64,000 nt of DNA from Phytophthora quininea (taxonomy: Eukaryota > Oomycota > Peronosporomycetes > Peronosporales > Peronosporaceae). Location of the stretch: assembly GCA_011947345.1 (NCBI GenBank), contig JAAVTG010000343.1:1-64000 (forward strand). Reading direction: 5' to 3'. The notes below the pieces were generated by a model, which worked only from the letters and a program-made list of their open reading frames with translations, ran no database searches and was not told where the DNA came from. The position numbers and the translations under genes were made by a program. Positions 1 to 11,669 of this stretch are shown piece by piece (the stretch's first letter is position 1; each line of letters opens with the position of its first letter).

Positions 1-35
1 TCGCAGTTCCTCTTACGTTGAGTTGAGTATTTTCT

Positions 36-1239
36 TCATTGCCAAGCAACGATGCAAGAGTGAAGTCGATTGAATAACAAAACTAGGAAGAATGTTGTCT
101 TCCTCTGCGTTGAAATCTTCCGAGGCAGACTCAGGAGCATTTGCAGCTGCGTTATGGTTGCGCTCAATGGAGTATTGCGATGCAGTACTTTCAGAGCCAC
201 CTCTGCATCCACAGCTTGAGCCATGAATGGCTGGCACCGGACTACTAACCGGTGTGTACACCGGAAGAAATGCGTCGCGAGGGTCGGATTTAGAGGAGTC
301 TGCTTCTCGCTTTCAGTTAGAGGGACATTCACCACCATGTCCAGCGTTTGGCCTGCAGATGGACCGCTGACTTGCTGCGTGGAGAGCACTCGCGTGATAG
401 TCCACTGCAGCCGCTCACCCAAATTCCGCAGCACAATATCCTCGACTAAATCCACCGAAAGCGACGCGATCGCTGTCTTGCAGGCCGAGCCGTCCAACTG
501 GCACTGAATCGAGACGATTCCTCCCGCCACAAAAACATCTTTTGGAACTTGGATCGTCATCTCCACGCTGCCACGCTTGATGCACCAGAGCCACTGTACC
601 ATCGCCGACGTCGACATCTCCAGCGATCTTGCCGGTGGAGTTACCGTCGGTGGGGCATGAACCGTAAACTCCTGCTCGGCCTGCATGTACGCCACTGACT
701 CACTGTCGGCTCTGAGCCAGACACTGACCTGGTAGTTAAGTTGGACTCGAAGACGCTCCACATTGCCGCTGTAGACGTTCGAGAGATCGAAGCTCGAGGG
801 TAAATCTGCTGGAAGTTGAAAATCAAAGCGATACTCCGAGTGTCCCGGAGCGCAGACGGAGGTCGGAATCAGCACAATCTGTAGACATCCTGGTTAGCTA
901 CGTCGTCGATGTTAAAAATCCACCGTGCTCGAACTCTCACTTTGTGCTGCAGGAAGGCCTTGTCGAATGCGTTACCAACGGGAGTATCCCTCCGTCGTCC
1001 CAAGCCACGTCTTCTCGACCTTGAATCAGCACCGACAGAGCTGCAAACAGAGCGATTCAGGGCAACGTAGACTTGTCAACAACTCTACCATCTGCATACG
1101 CACGTTCTTTTGCCTGCACCAACTCCACGATTGAAAGTGTGATGATGCCGCTCACAATCTCGCCCGGCGCGTAGCTTGCGCTGTCGAGAGCGACTGCCAA
1201 GCGACCACGCATGCCTTGGACCGACTCCCGCTTCGCCAT
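36..1239 (-). CDS. Arrestin-domain (alpha-arrestin-like) protein, frame-broken
   Basis: Arrestin-fold proteins act as adaptors, usually in trafficking or ubiquitination of membrane proteins. The chosen start (MAKRESVQ, ATG at 1239) leads into SYAPGEIVSGIITLS, the usual N-terminal arrestin strand motif. A second coding piece (about 975-1050) reads LSVLIQGREDVAWDD, the expected next strand. A third (875 downward) begins with a pattern like GHSEYRFDFQLPADLPSSF, which matches the H-x-FxFxLP-x-LP block of arrestin-domain proteins. A typical intron (GTGAGAG to CTACAG) lies at about 878-940, and another is likely near 1050-1120. The frame changes once between 980 and 1010, and the last 30 or so residues may also be in the wrong frame. 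The C-terminal arrestin half (up to about 120) is present but diverged. No PPxY motif was seen. The family call is fairly firm; the exact exon borders are not. Confidence 0.7.
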
Positions 1240-1996
1240 CGTGTGCAGCAGCCAGCAAAAACAAAACTTTGGTGTTTCCGCGCGCGTCGAAAACGCTCGG
1301 GCGAGGACGAGGAAAAACCGACGCAGGGAACTTGATGGGGGCAGCGCTACCTCTGATTTGTACACTCATATCGACCGCGAAAGGGAGTAGCTGACGGTGA
1401 AAGGCACATTTTCACGGGAGTTTGTAAGAAGGAACGGACCCAGCCCAAGCTCTGAGCCAGGCGAGGCTATCCGATCTTGTGTAAAAAGTATCGTCATTTG
1501 GGTCGTGACTACGGAAGACATCAGTCCGTCAAACACCGAGGCAACTGATGCTGGGGCGTTTGCCAACCGTTCGAAGCAGCGACGACCAAGCACATTTGCC
1601 GGTGCAGCAGCTATGTGTGTGGCAGTGCCTGCATGCGCACGCGGGCTTCGTAACCAGCGCTGCTTGCCCAATCTCGAAAAGACGATAGACATCCGGAGGA
1701 TCCCACTTCCTGCTAGTGAAAAGACAGCAGATCTGCTCTGTCGAACTGAATCCCCTCTCGTCCTGTCAACGGCGATAGAGAGAATCGCATGGACCATTAC
1801 GAACTTAAAGCACCCCGCATCAAGCCGCGCGAAACCAAGACACCGAGTTGGTGTTGTCAAAGTCAACTTCTCCAACAGCAGCGTTTTCACACCCTTTCTC
1901 TACCCACCTGACTCAGCCAATCACCATCCGTTCGTACTTATGTGAATCTCCACATCTATTCAGAGCCGCAGTCTCCGAAATCGCAGGAAGAGCGCG
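1240..1996. other. Intergenic region with two overlapping uncertain ORFs
   Basis: Open frames run through most of this stretch on both strands (plus strand 1397-1945, minus strand 1366-1890). Neither shows a recognisable domain, signal peptide or convincing codon pattern, and at most one can be real. I see no RNA gene or repeat here. It probably holds the divergent promoters of the arrestin gene and the bZIP gene. Confidence 0.3.
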
Positions 1997-3239
1997 ATGG
2001 CCTTCTTCCAGCAGGCGAGTCCGAGCGCTCACGCCCCCATCGTCTACCGCCAGGAGCAGCAGCTGGCCACCCACTTCCTGCCGGAGGACTGGAGCGACAC
2101 GGACCAGCAGATCTTCGAGAGTTTGCTGCTCCGTCCCCGTCCTCGTCCTCTCTGCAGGCCTCTGAGTCCCCACGGACGTCAAGCAAGAGCCCGCTGCCGT
2201 CGCGCCCAAGAAGAAGGTCAAGAGCTCCCGCCGGCGCGTTACGATCGAGGAGAAACGCATGAAGCATCGGGAGGTGCAGCGCCGCTTCATGCAGCGCAAA
2301 AGGAGATGCTGCTGGGCGTCAAGCGCACGATCGTGGCGCTCGAGAAGCAGCTGGCTGTGCTCAAGCTCTCGGGCGAGAAGAGCGCTCGAGAGCGAGAACA
2401 AGACGCTGCAGCACGAGGCGGACGAACAGGCCAACGCCGCAGCCGCCCCCAGCCTCGACGTGCTCGAGTCGCTCTTTGCCAGAGAAGCCCGAGCCGTAGA
2501 GCTCCAGTTCAAGGACTTTTCCGTCCAACAGTGGCAGGATCTCGTCTGCCAAACGCTGCAGTGGGTGGACGGCATTCTGACCCAGGAGGCCATGCAAGAG
2601 TCGGGCATGAACGTCATGGGGTGGAGCGACAGAAGGCACGTCGAGAACACGAGCGTCAAGTTTACGCTGCACAAACAGTTCTCGCACATCTGCGCTGAGA
2701 ATCTGTGGAACGTGACGTGGGAGAAACTCACGACCGACAGCTACGCGAGATTCTTCAGTCCGTCGCTCTTCATTCGGGTGTGTGCTTTTTGTTTTTAGGA
2801 AGGCGGTACTTGAAGGTTGTGGTCTGATGTTTTTGTGATTGTCTGTGGTTAGAAACACTTGCTGCAGAAAGTTTGCGATGATGCGATCATCATCTACCGG
2901 GTGATCTGCTACCCTCAGACGGGCAGAATCTCACGAGCCATTGAGGTGATCAGTCGTGTGCGACGAGAGCACGACTTTATCTACTTTGTGCGGACGTTGG
3001 ATCTGCCAGACGTCAAGGAGCGAGTAGCTGCCACCGACATTTGGACGCAGTCGCTAACGGTGCTGCGATTCATGCCGACCGACCCTGACCACCCAGAAGT
3101 GGGCTGTGTAGTTCAATACGGAGGCAACTACGTCAATATCCCCAAGGGCGGCGTCAAGTACTGGCTCATGGAAATTCTCTTCCTGGTGCTGCGGTTCGAG
3201 TCGTCGCTGATCTCGCCCATGTTCTCGCTGGGCAATTGA
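1997..3239 (+). CDS. bZIP / M96-like transcription-factor candidate, frame-broken
   Basis: Oomycete genomes contain a large family of proteins with a basic region, a coiled coil and a long conserved C-terminal domain (often called M96 mating-specific-like). The start MAFFQQASPSAHAP at 1997 is the first ATG of the frame. The basic stretch KKKVKSSRRRVTIEEKR and MKHREVQRRFMQRK lies near 2205-2300, followed by zipper-like LGVKRTIVALEKQLAVLKL. The C-terminal part (2400-3236) includes LQWVDGILTQEAM and the DFIYFVRTLDLPDVKE block and ends at LISPMFSLGN. One intron lies at about 2777-2853. At least three one-base frame changes occur (about 2125-2190, 2309 in an A run, 2385); adding an A at 2309 restores the zipper frame. 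DNA binding is inferred from the basic region only. Confidence 0.65.
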
Positions 3240-3557
3240 TTCAGGTAGACTGTTTTTAATTTATAGACATTTTGATTACCGACACAACTTTGTCCCGACT
3301 CCAGCGAGGAAGTCAAACTCTTGGAGCGGTAAGCAGCAACGCAATAAAAGTCTACAACGGCAGCTGCATTCATCTTGGGCTGCGCGCGAACACAAGTGGT
3401 GTATTCCTATCTCGAGGTTTACTTGAATATTAATGAGCCGACGAATAGAAATAGATTGCAGCTTGAGGAGGAGATAACTAACAAGGGGATCATGTGGATC
3501 GACGGTGCTTTGTCCGTTCACTCATCAAACAGAGCTCTTCACTTCGTGCCGACCAAG

Positions 3558-5024
3558 ATGCTGTCGCTCTCCAAGCTCCAGGTGTTGCGCCCAGCGATCC
3601 GCCACGCCCGCTGCATCTCCAACCGCGTGCGCACGCTTCCTGACAACGTGTTCGCCGAGTTCTCGGCGCTGGCCGCCAAGCACGGCGCCGTCAACTTGGG
3701 CCAGGGCTTCCCAACCTTCCCGACGCCCGAGTTCGTCAAGCAGGCGGCCGTTGACGCCATCAACGACGGCCACAACCAGTACACGAGGCCTGGGGGTCAC
3801 GTCAACTACGTGGAGACGCTGGCAGAGATGTACTCGGGGCTCCTGGGGAGGAACTGAACCCCATGAAGGAGATTGTGACCTTCAATGGGGCTCAAGAAGG
3901 CATCGCGTCCATCATGGCCGCGCTGCTGGAGCCGGGGACGAGGTCCTGACGTTCGAGCCGTACTTTGACGCTTACGTGACAGTGTCGCAACTCCACGGCG
4001 TGTCGTCCAGCGGCGTGCCATTCACGTTCAATCCGGCCAAGAAGGACGCCTTCTTGAGTCAGGACGCCCATGTCAGTACCAGCTTCACGTCCCACGACTT
4101 CCAGGTGGATCTGGAGAGACTAGAGAGCATGCTAAGTCCCAAGACTAAGATGCTGGTGCTCAACACCCCGCACAACCCCACGGGCAAAGTCTTCTCAAGC
4201 AGGAGCTGCAGCAGGTGGCCAAGGTGCTGGAGCGCCATCCGGATGTGATTGTGCTGGCTGACGAGGTGTACGAGTTCATGACATACGACGGCCTTAAGCA
4301 CGAGCGACTGGCGATGCTGCCGGGTTTCTTCGACCGCACGATCTCGCTGTTCAGTGCTGGCAAGACGTTCTCCTGCACGGGCTGGCGTACGGGGTATGCT
4401 GTGGGTCCGGACCACTTGGTGGGGCAATTACCAAGGCCCACTCCACAGTTCCATTCTGCGGCACCACTCCGTTGGAAGTGGCCTTGGCGACTGCTTTCCG
4501 TCAGGCGAAGACCAACGGCTACTACGACGAGCTCTCGGAGACGCTGCAGGTGCGACTGCATTAAGTTACGGATTATTTTCTGCTGGGAGTAGTGTACATT
4601 AACTTACATTGAGCTGGCAGGCCAAGCGCAATCGTCTGTGCGACGCGCTGCAGGCCAACAACTGGCGCCCCATTGTCCCCGAGGGCGGCTACTTTGTGTG
4701 TTGCAATGTGGAGGGGCTCCCGTACTACGACGAGTTCCGTGGCATCGAGGTCACTTCAAACACGCTGAAGACGGTGCGTGGTGTCACTGGTCTTGTATCT
4801 CGCAGCACTCATCATGTTACGTGCCGACTGTGATAGGAGTTCCCGGACTACCAGTTCGCCTACAAGCTGGTGAAGGCTGGCCACCTGGCGGTGATCCCGA
4901 CGTCGCCCTTCTTCAGCCGCGCGGAGAACCGCCTTGCCCCTGGCGTCGTTCGTCTTGCTTTCTGCAAGGATGAAAAACGCTGGACGATTCCATCCGCGTC
5001 ATTGAATCCCTCAAGGTCGAGTAA
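3558..5024 (+). CDS. Class I/II PLP aminotransferase, kynurenine aminotransferase type
   Basis: This is a fold-type I pyridoxal-phosphate aminotransferase of the kynurenine/glutamine transaminase (cysteine-conjugate lyase) group, which moves amino groups to 2-oxo acids. The ATG at 3558 gives MLSLSKLQVLRPAIRHARC, a basic amphipathic leader that suggests mitochondrial import. Family hallmarks in order: NLGQGFPTFPTP, INDGHNQYTRP, FNGAQEGI, NTPHNPTGKVF, ADEVYEFMTYDG, the PLP-lysine segment SLFSAGKTFSCTGWRTGY, and the C-terminal arginine region APGVVRLAFCKDE. Two introns sit near 4552-4620 and 4775-4838. Four one-base frame breaks (about 3852, 4195, 4424, 4976) are each repaired by one added base, three of them in G or A runs, so the gene is probably intact in the organism. 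Confidence 0.88.
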
Positions 5025-5085
5025 ATCTTGAGCGCGAGGCTCACTTCGACAACTGTAGATGCACATCTGTCAGCCGTCCCATCGC

Positions 5086-8000
5086 TCAATTCTGCGGCAC
5101 ATTGTGCTCAATGTACTTGCGAATTTCAGTCGCGGTCTGCTCTGAGATCCACGGCAGCATTCGTCGCCAATGCATCTCGTTAAACTTGTGCACTGGAACT
5201 TGCGCCGCCGTGAAATTCTTGAAGCGGAAACTCAACGAAAGCGCGGCGCCCAACGTTAGTGCTGGGATCGAGCGGAAGAACGCTAGTCGTGAAGCAAACT
5301 CCGAGTCCAACCCCTGGGAACTGGAGTCAGGGTCGCACATGCTGGGAGATGGCAGCTCGTATCCTGTCATAAGCTCTTGGTAGGCAAGATCGTGCAGCTG
5401 AGCACACAAAGACTCAACCGTAGGCTGAACGTTGACCATTGCGTTTGGCAGCTTTCGTAAGCGCTGGATCTCACACGTCTCTTCTCCTTGGTGAACAACA
5501 GCTACCACAAGCTTCTTATGCATCACTAGTAGCGCTCGGACTCGTGGGTGTTTCAGCACCTTTCCACCTGGAGCAGCAAGAGCTAATACACCCAATTCTC
5601 TCGCTGTCACAAAGAGAACCCCCATGCGCACGCTGAGCAGAATGTCCGCCTCCAACGAGTTCTCAACATCAATGGAGCATCCGACCCGTTTTGCTGCTTT
5701 AAAGAGTGGGAATGAGCTCGAGCCAGCAAAATCCGAACCCACGACGATAGTGAACGTTTGCTGTTGCTGCTGCTCCGTTTGTTTCTTCTTCTTCTGCTGC
5801 AGATATGAGTTTGCTATACGCTTTACCGGCTCATCAGTCAGGTTCACTGTTGCCACACAGTCGTTTTTCGCATCTTGGACAGGGAATGGCACGGCGCTGT
5901 TGCCACTCCCCAACAAGCTGAACGATGGAACCGGTTCCACATCACCTTGCGGCTCAAGGGTATGAACACCATCAGTAGAGAAAGTGGTCGTATCGCCATT
6001 CCTTGTTCGAAGCGTGCCTCCCGACCTCCCGTTATGGAGTTTTCTCTGTTGTCGTTGTTGCAGCTTTTGCAGTGCCTTCATCCGGTTCTCTTCGATCTTC
6101 CTGCGCAATTCCGCACCATCAGTATCATCTGAAGCGAAGGCGCCACCGCTCCTGGATGGCCTTGATAATGGCGATTCAACCTCATGCATTAGCGAAGACG
6201 ATCTGGCGAATCCAGACACTGTTTCCGAGGCGCTTTCTTGAATGGTAGAGATCGGTCCATTCGCGGCAAGCAAATTAAACTTTGGCGGGACCACACCAAC
6301 TTCGGGTGTCGAGTTATTTCCCACCATCCGTTTGGGAGTGTCTGTTCTTGGCGAAGCAGACCCCTGAAGCGGACAAACAGTCTCAACGATGACTGCAGTA
6401 CTGTCAGCTATGCACTCACTCGGTTCTGTTTGTTTTGGTAGGGATGGCAAACCTGAAACACAATTCGGTTTGTCGCGTTTGCGAGAACGAGAGCGCCGTT
6501 GTGGAGGCGACACTTCGCCATCCCCATTGCGCATCTCATTCAAACATGCGCGAATTATCCCCTGGGACGGCAACGCTCCCAAATGGCGACCGGTACGACG
6601 AAGCAGCAGCGGAGATGTTTGCGATTCGAATAGCGAACGAGCGTATATCGCACGCATATCGGGGCTCGTTTTCTCTCTTTTTTCCTCGTGTTGTTACCAC
6701 CGGCATCATCTGGAGATACAGCAGACTGGGAATAGAGAAGCTGGGAGGAATTGTTAATAAATGAGTCGTCTGCTGCATCCTTGATATCGTCTCCATAATC
6801 ATCATCTTCGCCATCACCATTATCACCCCCACGAACCTCTGCAATGTCCTCGATATAAGTAGCCGCCAGTGCGCGGGCCGTCTCGCGGCGACGCTTAGAT
6901 CTTCGAATGCGTTTCTGCCATGGAGAAGTTGCTGCTGGGGATCCGTTAAGTCTGGGCTGCGAGAACAGTTGAGACTGTGAGGCGTCGTACTTTCGCTTTA
7001 GCCGTCGGAAGCATTTGAATTTCTTTTTGGCCTCTGCAGACGACGGCGATGCCAGCAAATGACTGGGGAAGTTATTACTTTTGGTGAGGGCAGCCGGTCC
7101 TTGGCAGGTTTGGACTGGGGTGTTCTCTGTTGGTATGGGGAACGTACGGACTTTTCGACTTTCGATGCATAGGGCAATACGCAAGAAATAAAGTACCTGT
7201 CCCTGAAGCTTCTCCTTCAGGTGGGTCCAATTGATCCATGCGATATCGCGCATAAGAGGCACAGCTCACATGGAAACCAACCAGACACCTTTTGTAAGCA
7301 CATTGAATAATACCTTTGCCTTTGCTCGAGTGGCACAAAGAGCAGTCCAGTGTTGTACGATCCGGATCCAGTCGCCTCAATTCGCCGAGAACAAGAGCTT
7401 CATCATCCCCCTGCTCCACATGAAGTTCTGGGATCCACAAGAAGCACTGCACATGGACCCATTGACCGCACTTAGTCCTCTTGAACGCGCCACCGCGGAG
7501 TGGACACAGTTGACAGCATGGTTGACTTTTACCCTGGCGTTTGTTCTCACTTTTCACCTCGACGCACACCTCACAAAACCACTTGTCACTTGGAACTGCA
7601 CTGATTCCGTAGCAAAATTGATGCACAGCCACATTACACCCATCGCAGAAAATGATGGGGTCATCCTCGTACGATTCGCTTTCACAGCAAACAGCGCAAG
7701 AGCTCTCTTCCTCTTCAACATCTTCCTGCTCAGGTTGGGTTTCCTTGGTTTGATCTTGAGCGCCTCTGTGTGCAGGCAGATTCGCAACGTGGCATTCCAC
7801 TACTCCAGATGGGTCCTCTCTTTTTGACGTTGTAGTATCCGCTTCATCCACTTCCCCGTAAAATCCACAACACTAGAGGGATTATCACTTGCGACTTGCG
7901 GTTGGATGACATTAGTCACCTCAATCTGCGCCAGTGGTGCTGCCCGTTCTATCTTCCCCTCTACCTCTTGATTAACGCCGAGTCCCGGTAATAACGCAAA

Positions 8001-11000
8001 GAATACGCTGACGGCTCTTCTTCTGCCACAGAAGCAGCAGATTCAATTTGAGTACGCGGTGATCCGTCAGCCCGATCGGGTCTACCTGTGACTTTAGTAT
8101 CACCAAATTGCAGCTGTCGAGTGCTTCGTGGTCGTCGTGAGTCCGGCCTAAGCTTGGTAATGTAAGCGACTGGTGTTTGGTGGGCAGCAGTGGGTTCTGA
8201 GGCCAACTCGGACGACAGCGTCAAATAAAGCTTTCCTGGTGGCTGGTGAGTCTTGATTTCATTTGTTTCGCCTGTCAATTCGTTTTGCAAGGTTTTGCCT
8301 AAATCCACATCTACATGAGATTGAGAAGATTCGGCTGAGATCGTCAGAGACATTGACCCTTCTTGTGGGCCATTTTGTGTCTTCACTTCGTCTAAACCAG
8401 AACATACATTTGCCAACGGACTAGGAGATTCGGCTGATAGCGTCAGCGACTTCGGGCCAGACATTGATGCTTTCTCGTGCGGTGCGGCATCTTCTGTCGC
8501 TACAGTCGCGCTGTCCCCCAACCACGTAAATTATCAGCAGGAACATCCGGGGTCGATGAATTTCCGGATCGGCGCGCTTTCAAGTCGGGAGTCATGGTTT
8601 TTACCTTCTTTCCAGCAGGTTCCTCCAGATCTGACTTCTTGCCATCGTTGCTGGCATCAATTAGAAGCGCAACTTCAGTGGCTGATTCCGCAAACTGTGG
8701 ACTAAAGTGCATATCCGGACTATCCACCGATTCGTCCATGGCAACAAACGAATTATCATCTTTCCTTGTGTTGTCCAGAGGATTGGAGGGGTCAGCTTCT
8801 CGCCACGGAGAACCAATGTCGCTATCTGTATCCGCATCGTTGTCTACCGCCGTACGAAGGCGACGATGAGATTTCGCTTCGGGAGTACTATGAATACCCG
8901 CTGCTTCGACGGACTCACGCTTCTTGCGCAGTTCGACATTAGCTTCACCAGAAACAGTGAGGCCAGCTTGGACGTCATCTTGACTAGTCGAGCCGTCATC
9001 CTTGTCTGAATCAGTCTCAAGAACTTCTTCGACTCCATGGATTTTTCTTATGAGGCGTTGCAAAATCAGTGACCGAGTAGAATATCCCGCCAGTAGTCGA
9101 CCTGTCCCTCCTTGTCCGTGTGAACGCCGTCGTAATAGGTACTGTCGATTTCCCACGACAGGAAACAGCATATTTCTCTTGCTTGAAGCGAAATTTGGTG
9201 GAAAGTACTTTTCTTCTGCCTCGGTTCTTTCGGCGTCAGTAAGTTGCCAGAGCTTTGGGTCCACAGCACCAGACGCATTTTTCCCACCCACCTGGGATGC
9301 ATGAAATGTTGGGATCTTCATCTCCAACTCACTTAACTGCGGGCAAATACCAGTAGGAAGCATTCGCGGGCATTTCGAGTATGTAAATCTGCTCTTAAAA
9401 GTTGTTAGCGCACGACTCACCGTCTTCGCAGCTGACGCACTACGCGCGAGCTTCTTTTGCTCGTCGCCTTCTGTGACCAATATGATGACTTTGCCCACCC
9501 GCTTCCGACCCGTTCTGCCCATTCGTTGAATCATACGGACTGGCGATGTGAGCGCGTCAAATGATACGATCAAATCTACCTCACCAATGTCAAGACCTTC
9601 TTCTGCAATACAAGTCGCGACAAGGACATTAAATTCGCCCAGCCGAAAGCGCCGTACGATGTCCTGCTGCACTTTTTGAGATTGTCCTTTATTTTCCTTG
9701 GATTTGCCAGACGCGCCTTGGCCGATGAACGGTTGGACATTCAAAAGCGGCGCTAATGGTCGCAGTAACGCCACAATTTCCGATACGCTGGCACGATATT
9801 GCGAGAATACGATCGCTCGTGTGCTCGACTTCCCAGCTGCATGACGTTGGAAGTGCTCCAAGAGTACCTCGCGGAGCTTGACTAACTTTGGGTGACTAGC
9901 AGCATTGCTAGATTCTGGAGTAACAGCCAGACTTAACTCCAGCGCCTGAAACTCTGGTGACTGCAGCATCTCCCGTTTGGACCACGACATTTTGTTCGTT
10001 TTTCGCTCTTCAATCCAATTAGCGATTTGATCACGGAAACTGATGAGACCATGGCCCGTGAGGAGAGTTTTCGCGTGCAGTAAACTTACTAGAAGCGCCA
10101 GGTCACTCTCAGCACTGCGCTGTGAAGAGTAATTGGAGCTCTTACGAAATCGTTCGCGTGCCTGCAGCACATGCCAACTTGTGAGCTTATCAGGGTCTCC
10201 ATAATGGATAATATTTCCTCGTAAAAGGCGCTGGACGATTGGTGTAAAGCACTTTAGGAAGAGCGCCTTTACTTCCAGGAGTTGAGTACCAAGGCGACAG
10301 ACGATCACTTCCTCCTGGCGAGCGTGGGTATACTTTTTCACGTCCGGATCATCCGCTGAACGACTTTCGATGTGAGATATGCGCAGGTTGGCCACAACTT
10401 CTTGAATCACATCAAACTTTGCGCCAGGGGTGGCTGAGAGCGCGAGCACACGGAAAAAGTTGGTCTTGGCTTCAATCTCCTCAACCACACAGCAGTACGC
10501 ATAGTTGCCCGTCGCGCGGTGTGCTTCATCCACAACGATGCAAACAAACTTCTCGGCAGCGCACACTCCGTGACGGAGATCGTTTTGCAGGCTCTGCGGT
10601 GTACAAAAGAACACTCGCTTTGAGTTCCACAACACACGGCGCATCGCTGGAGGCACGTTCCCCTGCAGCTCTGCAGTATCGCTCAACGGAACACCCATGA
10701 TTTCATGACAAGCACGAATCTGCTGCGCCACCAGCGGCTTCGTCGGCGCCATAAACACAATCTTTCCTGTGGGGAACCAGCGGTAGAAATTGTACATGAC
10801 GACGGCTGCGATCAGCGTCTTGCCCAGTCCTGTCGGCAGCGTCACGAGTGTGTTGTGATACAGCGCCTTCTCCGCAATCATGAGCTGGTAGTCTCGAATC
10901 GAGTAGTTCGTCGGATACACAAAGTGCTGCGCCTTCTCAAAGTCAATCTCCGGAAACTGCGAACGCCCGATGATGTCTAGATACCTTGTCTTGGCCTGCA

Positions 11001-11613
11001 CGTCCTCTCCAGCAGCTCTTCTTACGACGACTTCCTCATTTGGCGATGCCTCCGTTCTCTCCACAGTTTCCATAGATCCTCCATTGCCCTGTCCCGACGT
11101 CAGTTTCAGTCCTCTGCTTGTTCCTGCTCCCGTCAATCTATTCTGCTGCGATGGTCCTCTCTTCCTCTTGGGGCTTGTAAATAGCGATGGTGCGCTAATC
11201 GTAGACTGCTTCTCCTGCCTCTGCGACGGCCCCACCACCACGTGCGTCGAGCCTGCCCTGAAGGCCAGCGTAGCTTGCACCGTCTTCTTGACTGGCGTGC
11301 TGGCTGGCGTACTGCTTGCCGTATATGTCTGTCCGCGTGGTGTACTGCACACCAAACACGCTCCTCTGTCCGCGTCGTTCTTCAGCGTACAAGACTTGCA
11401 GCTCCAGACCCCAGTCGTGGCTTGAGTTTGCTCTTGCCGCTCGTTACTGGGCTCTGTAAACGCGCCGTGGCTCTGCAGATGGCGCGACTCGAGCGCCGCG
11501 ATCTCCGATAGCATGGCGTCGTCCCATTCGTCCTCCTCCATGCGGCGCCCAGCGCTTCCGTCACACACCTGCACCTTCCGCAGCGGAATCGAGAGTGGGT
11601 GAATTTCTGCCAA
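5086..11613 (-). CDS. FANCM: FANCM/Mph1-like DNA helicase with embedded PHD-knuckle-ePHD module and ERCC4-like tail
   Basis: FANCM-family proteins are DNA translocases that remodel stalled forks and Holliday junctions. The ATG at 11613 starts a 1037-codon frame: a RanBP2/NZF-type zinc finger at residues 70-89 (C72, C75, C86, C89), Walker A PTGLGKT at 260-266, DEAH at 362-365, SATPG at 394-398, the FANCM/Mph1-type insert, and motif VI QRMGRTGRKR at 696-705. Coding continues downstream with no intergenic gap. About 7700-7170 encodes a C4HC3 PHD finger, a CQLCPLRGGAFKRT zinc knuckle followed by GQWVHVQCFLWIPE, and a second extended PHD, the PZP layout of JADE/BRPF readers. About 5750-5090 encodes an ERCC4-like fold with a degenerate active site and HhH-like AFFRSIPALTLGAALSL. 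Frame changes at about 8515, 8002, 7861, 7153 and 6680 are each repaired by one homopolymer base (one deletion, four insertions). About 2175 codons in total, close to human FANCM. The alternative is several adjacent genes. Confidence 0.75.
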
Positions 11614-11669
11614 TGAGAATGACCTGCTTGCTCAATATAGCCAAACTGTTTCCACCATCTTCGACCGCC

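Noticed and set aside
7231..7827. 198-codon plus-strand frame
   Set aside because: Antisense to the PHD-knuckle-ePHD region, whose cysteine spacing is diagnostic on the minus strand.
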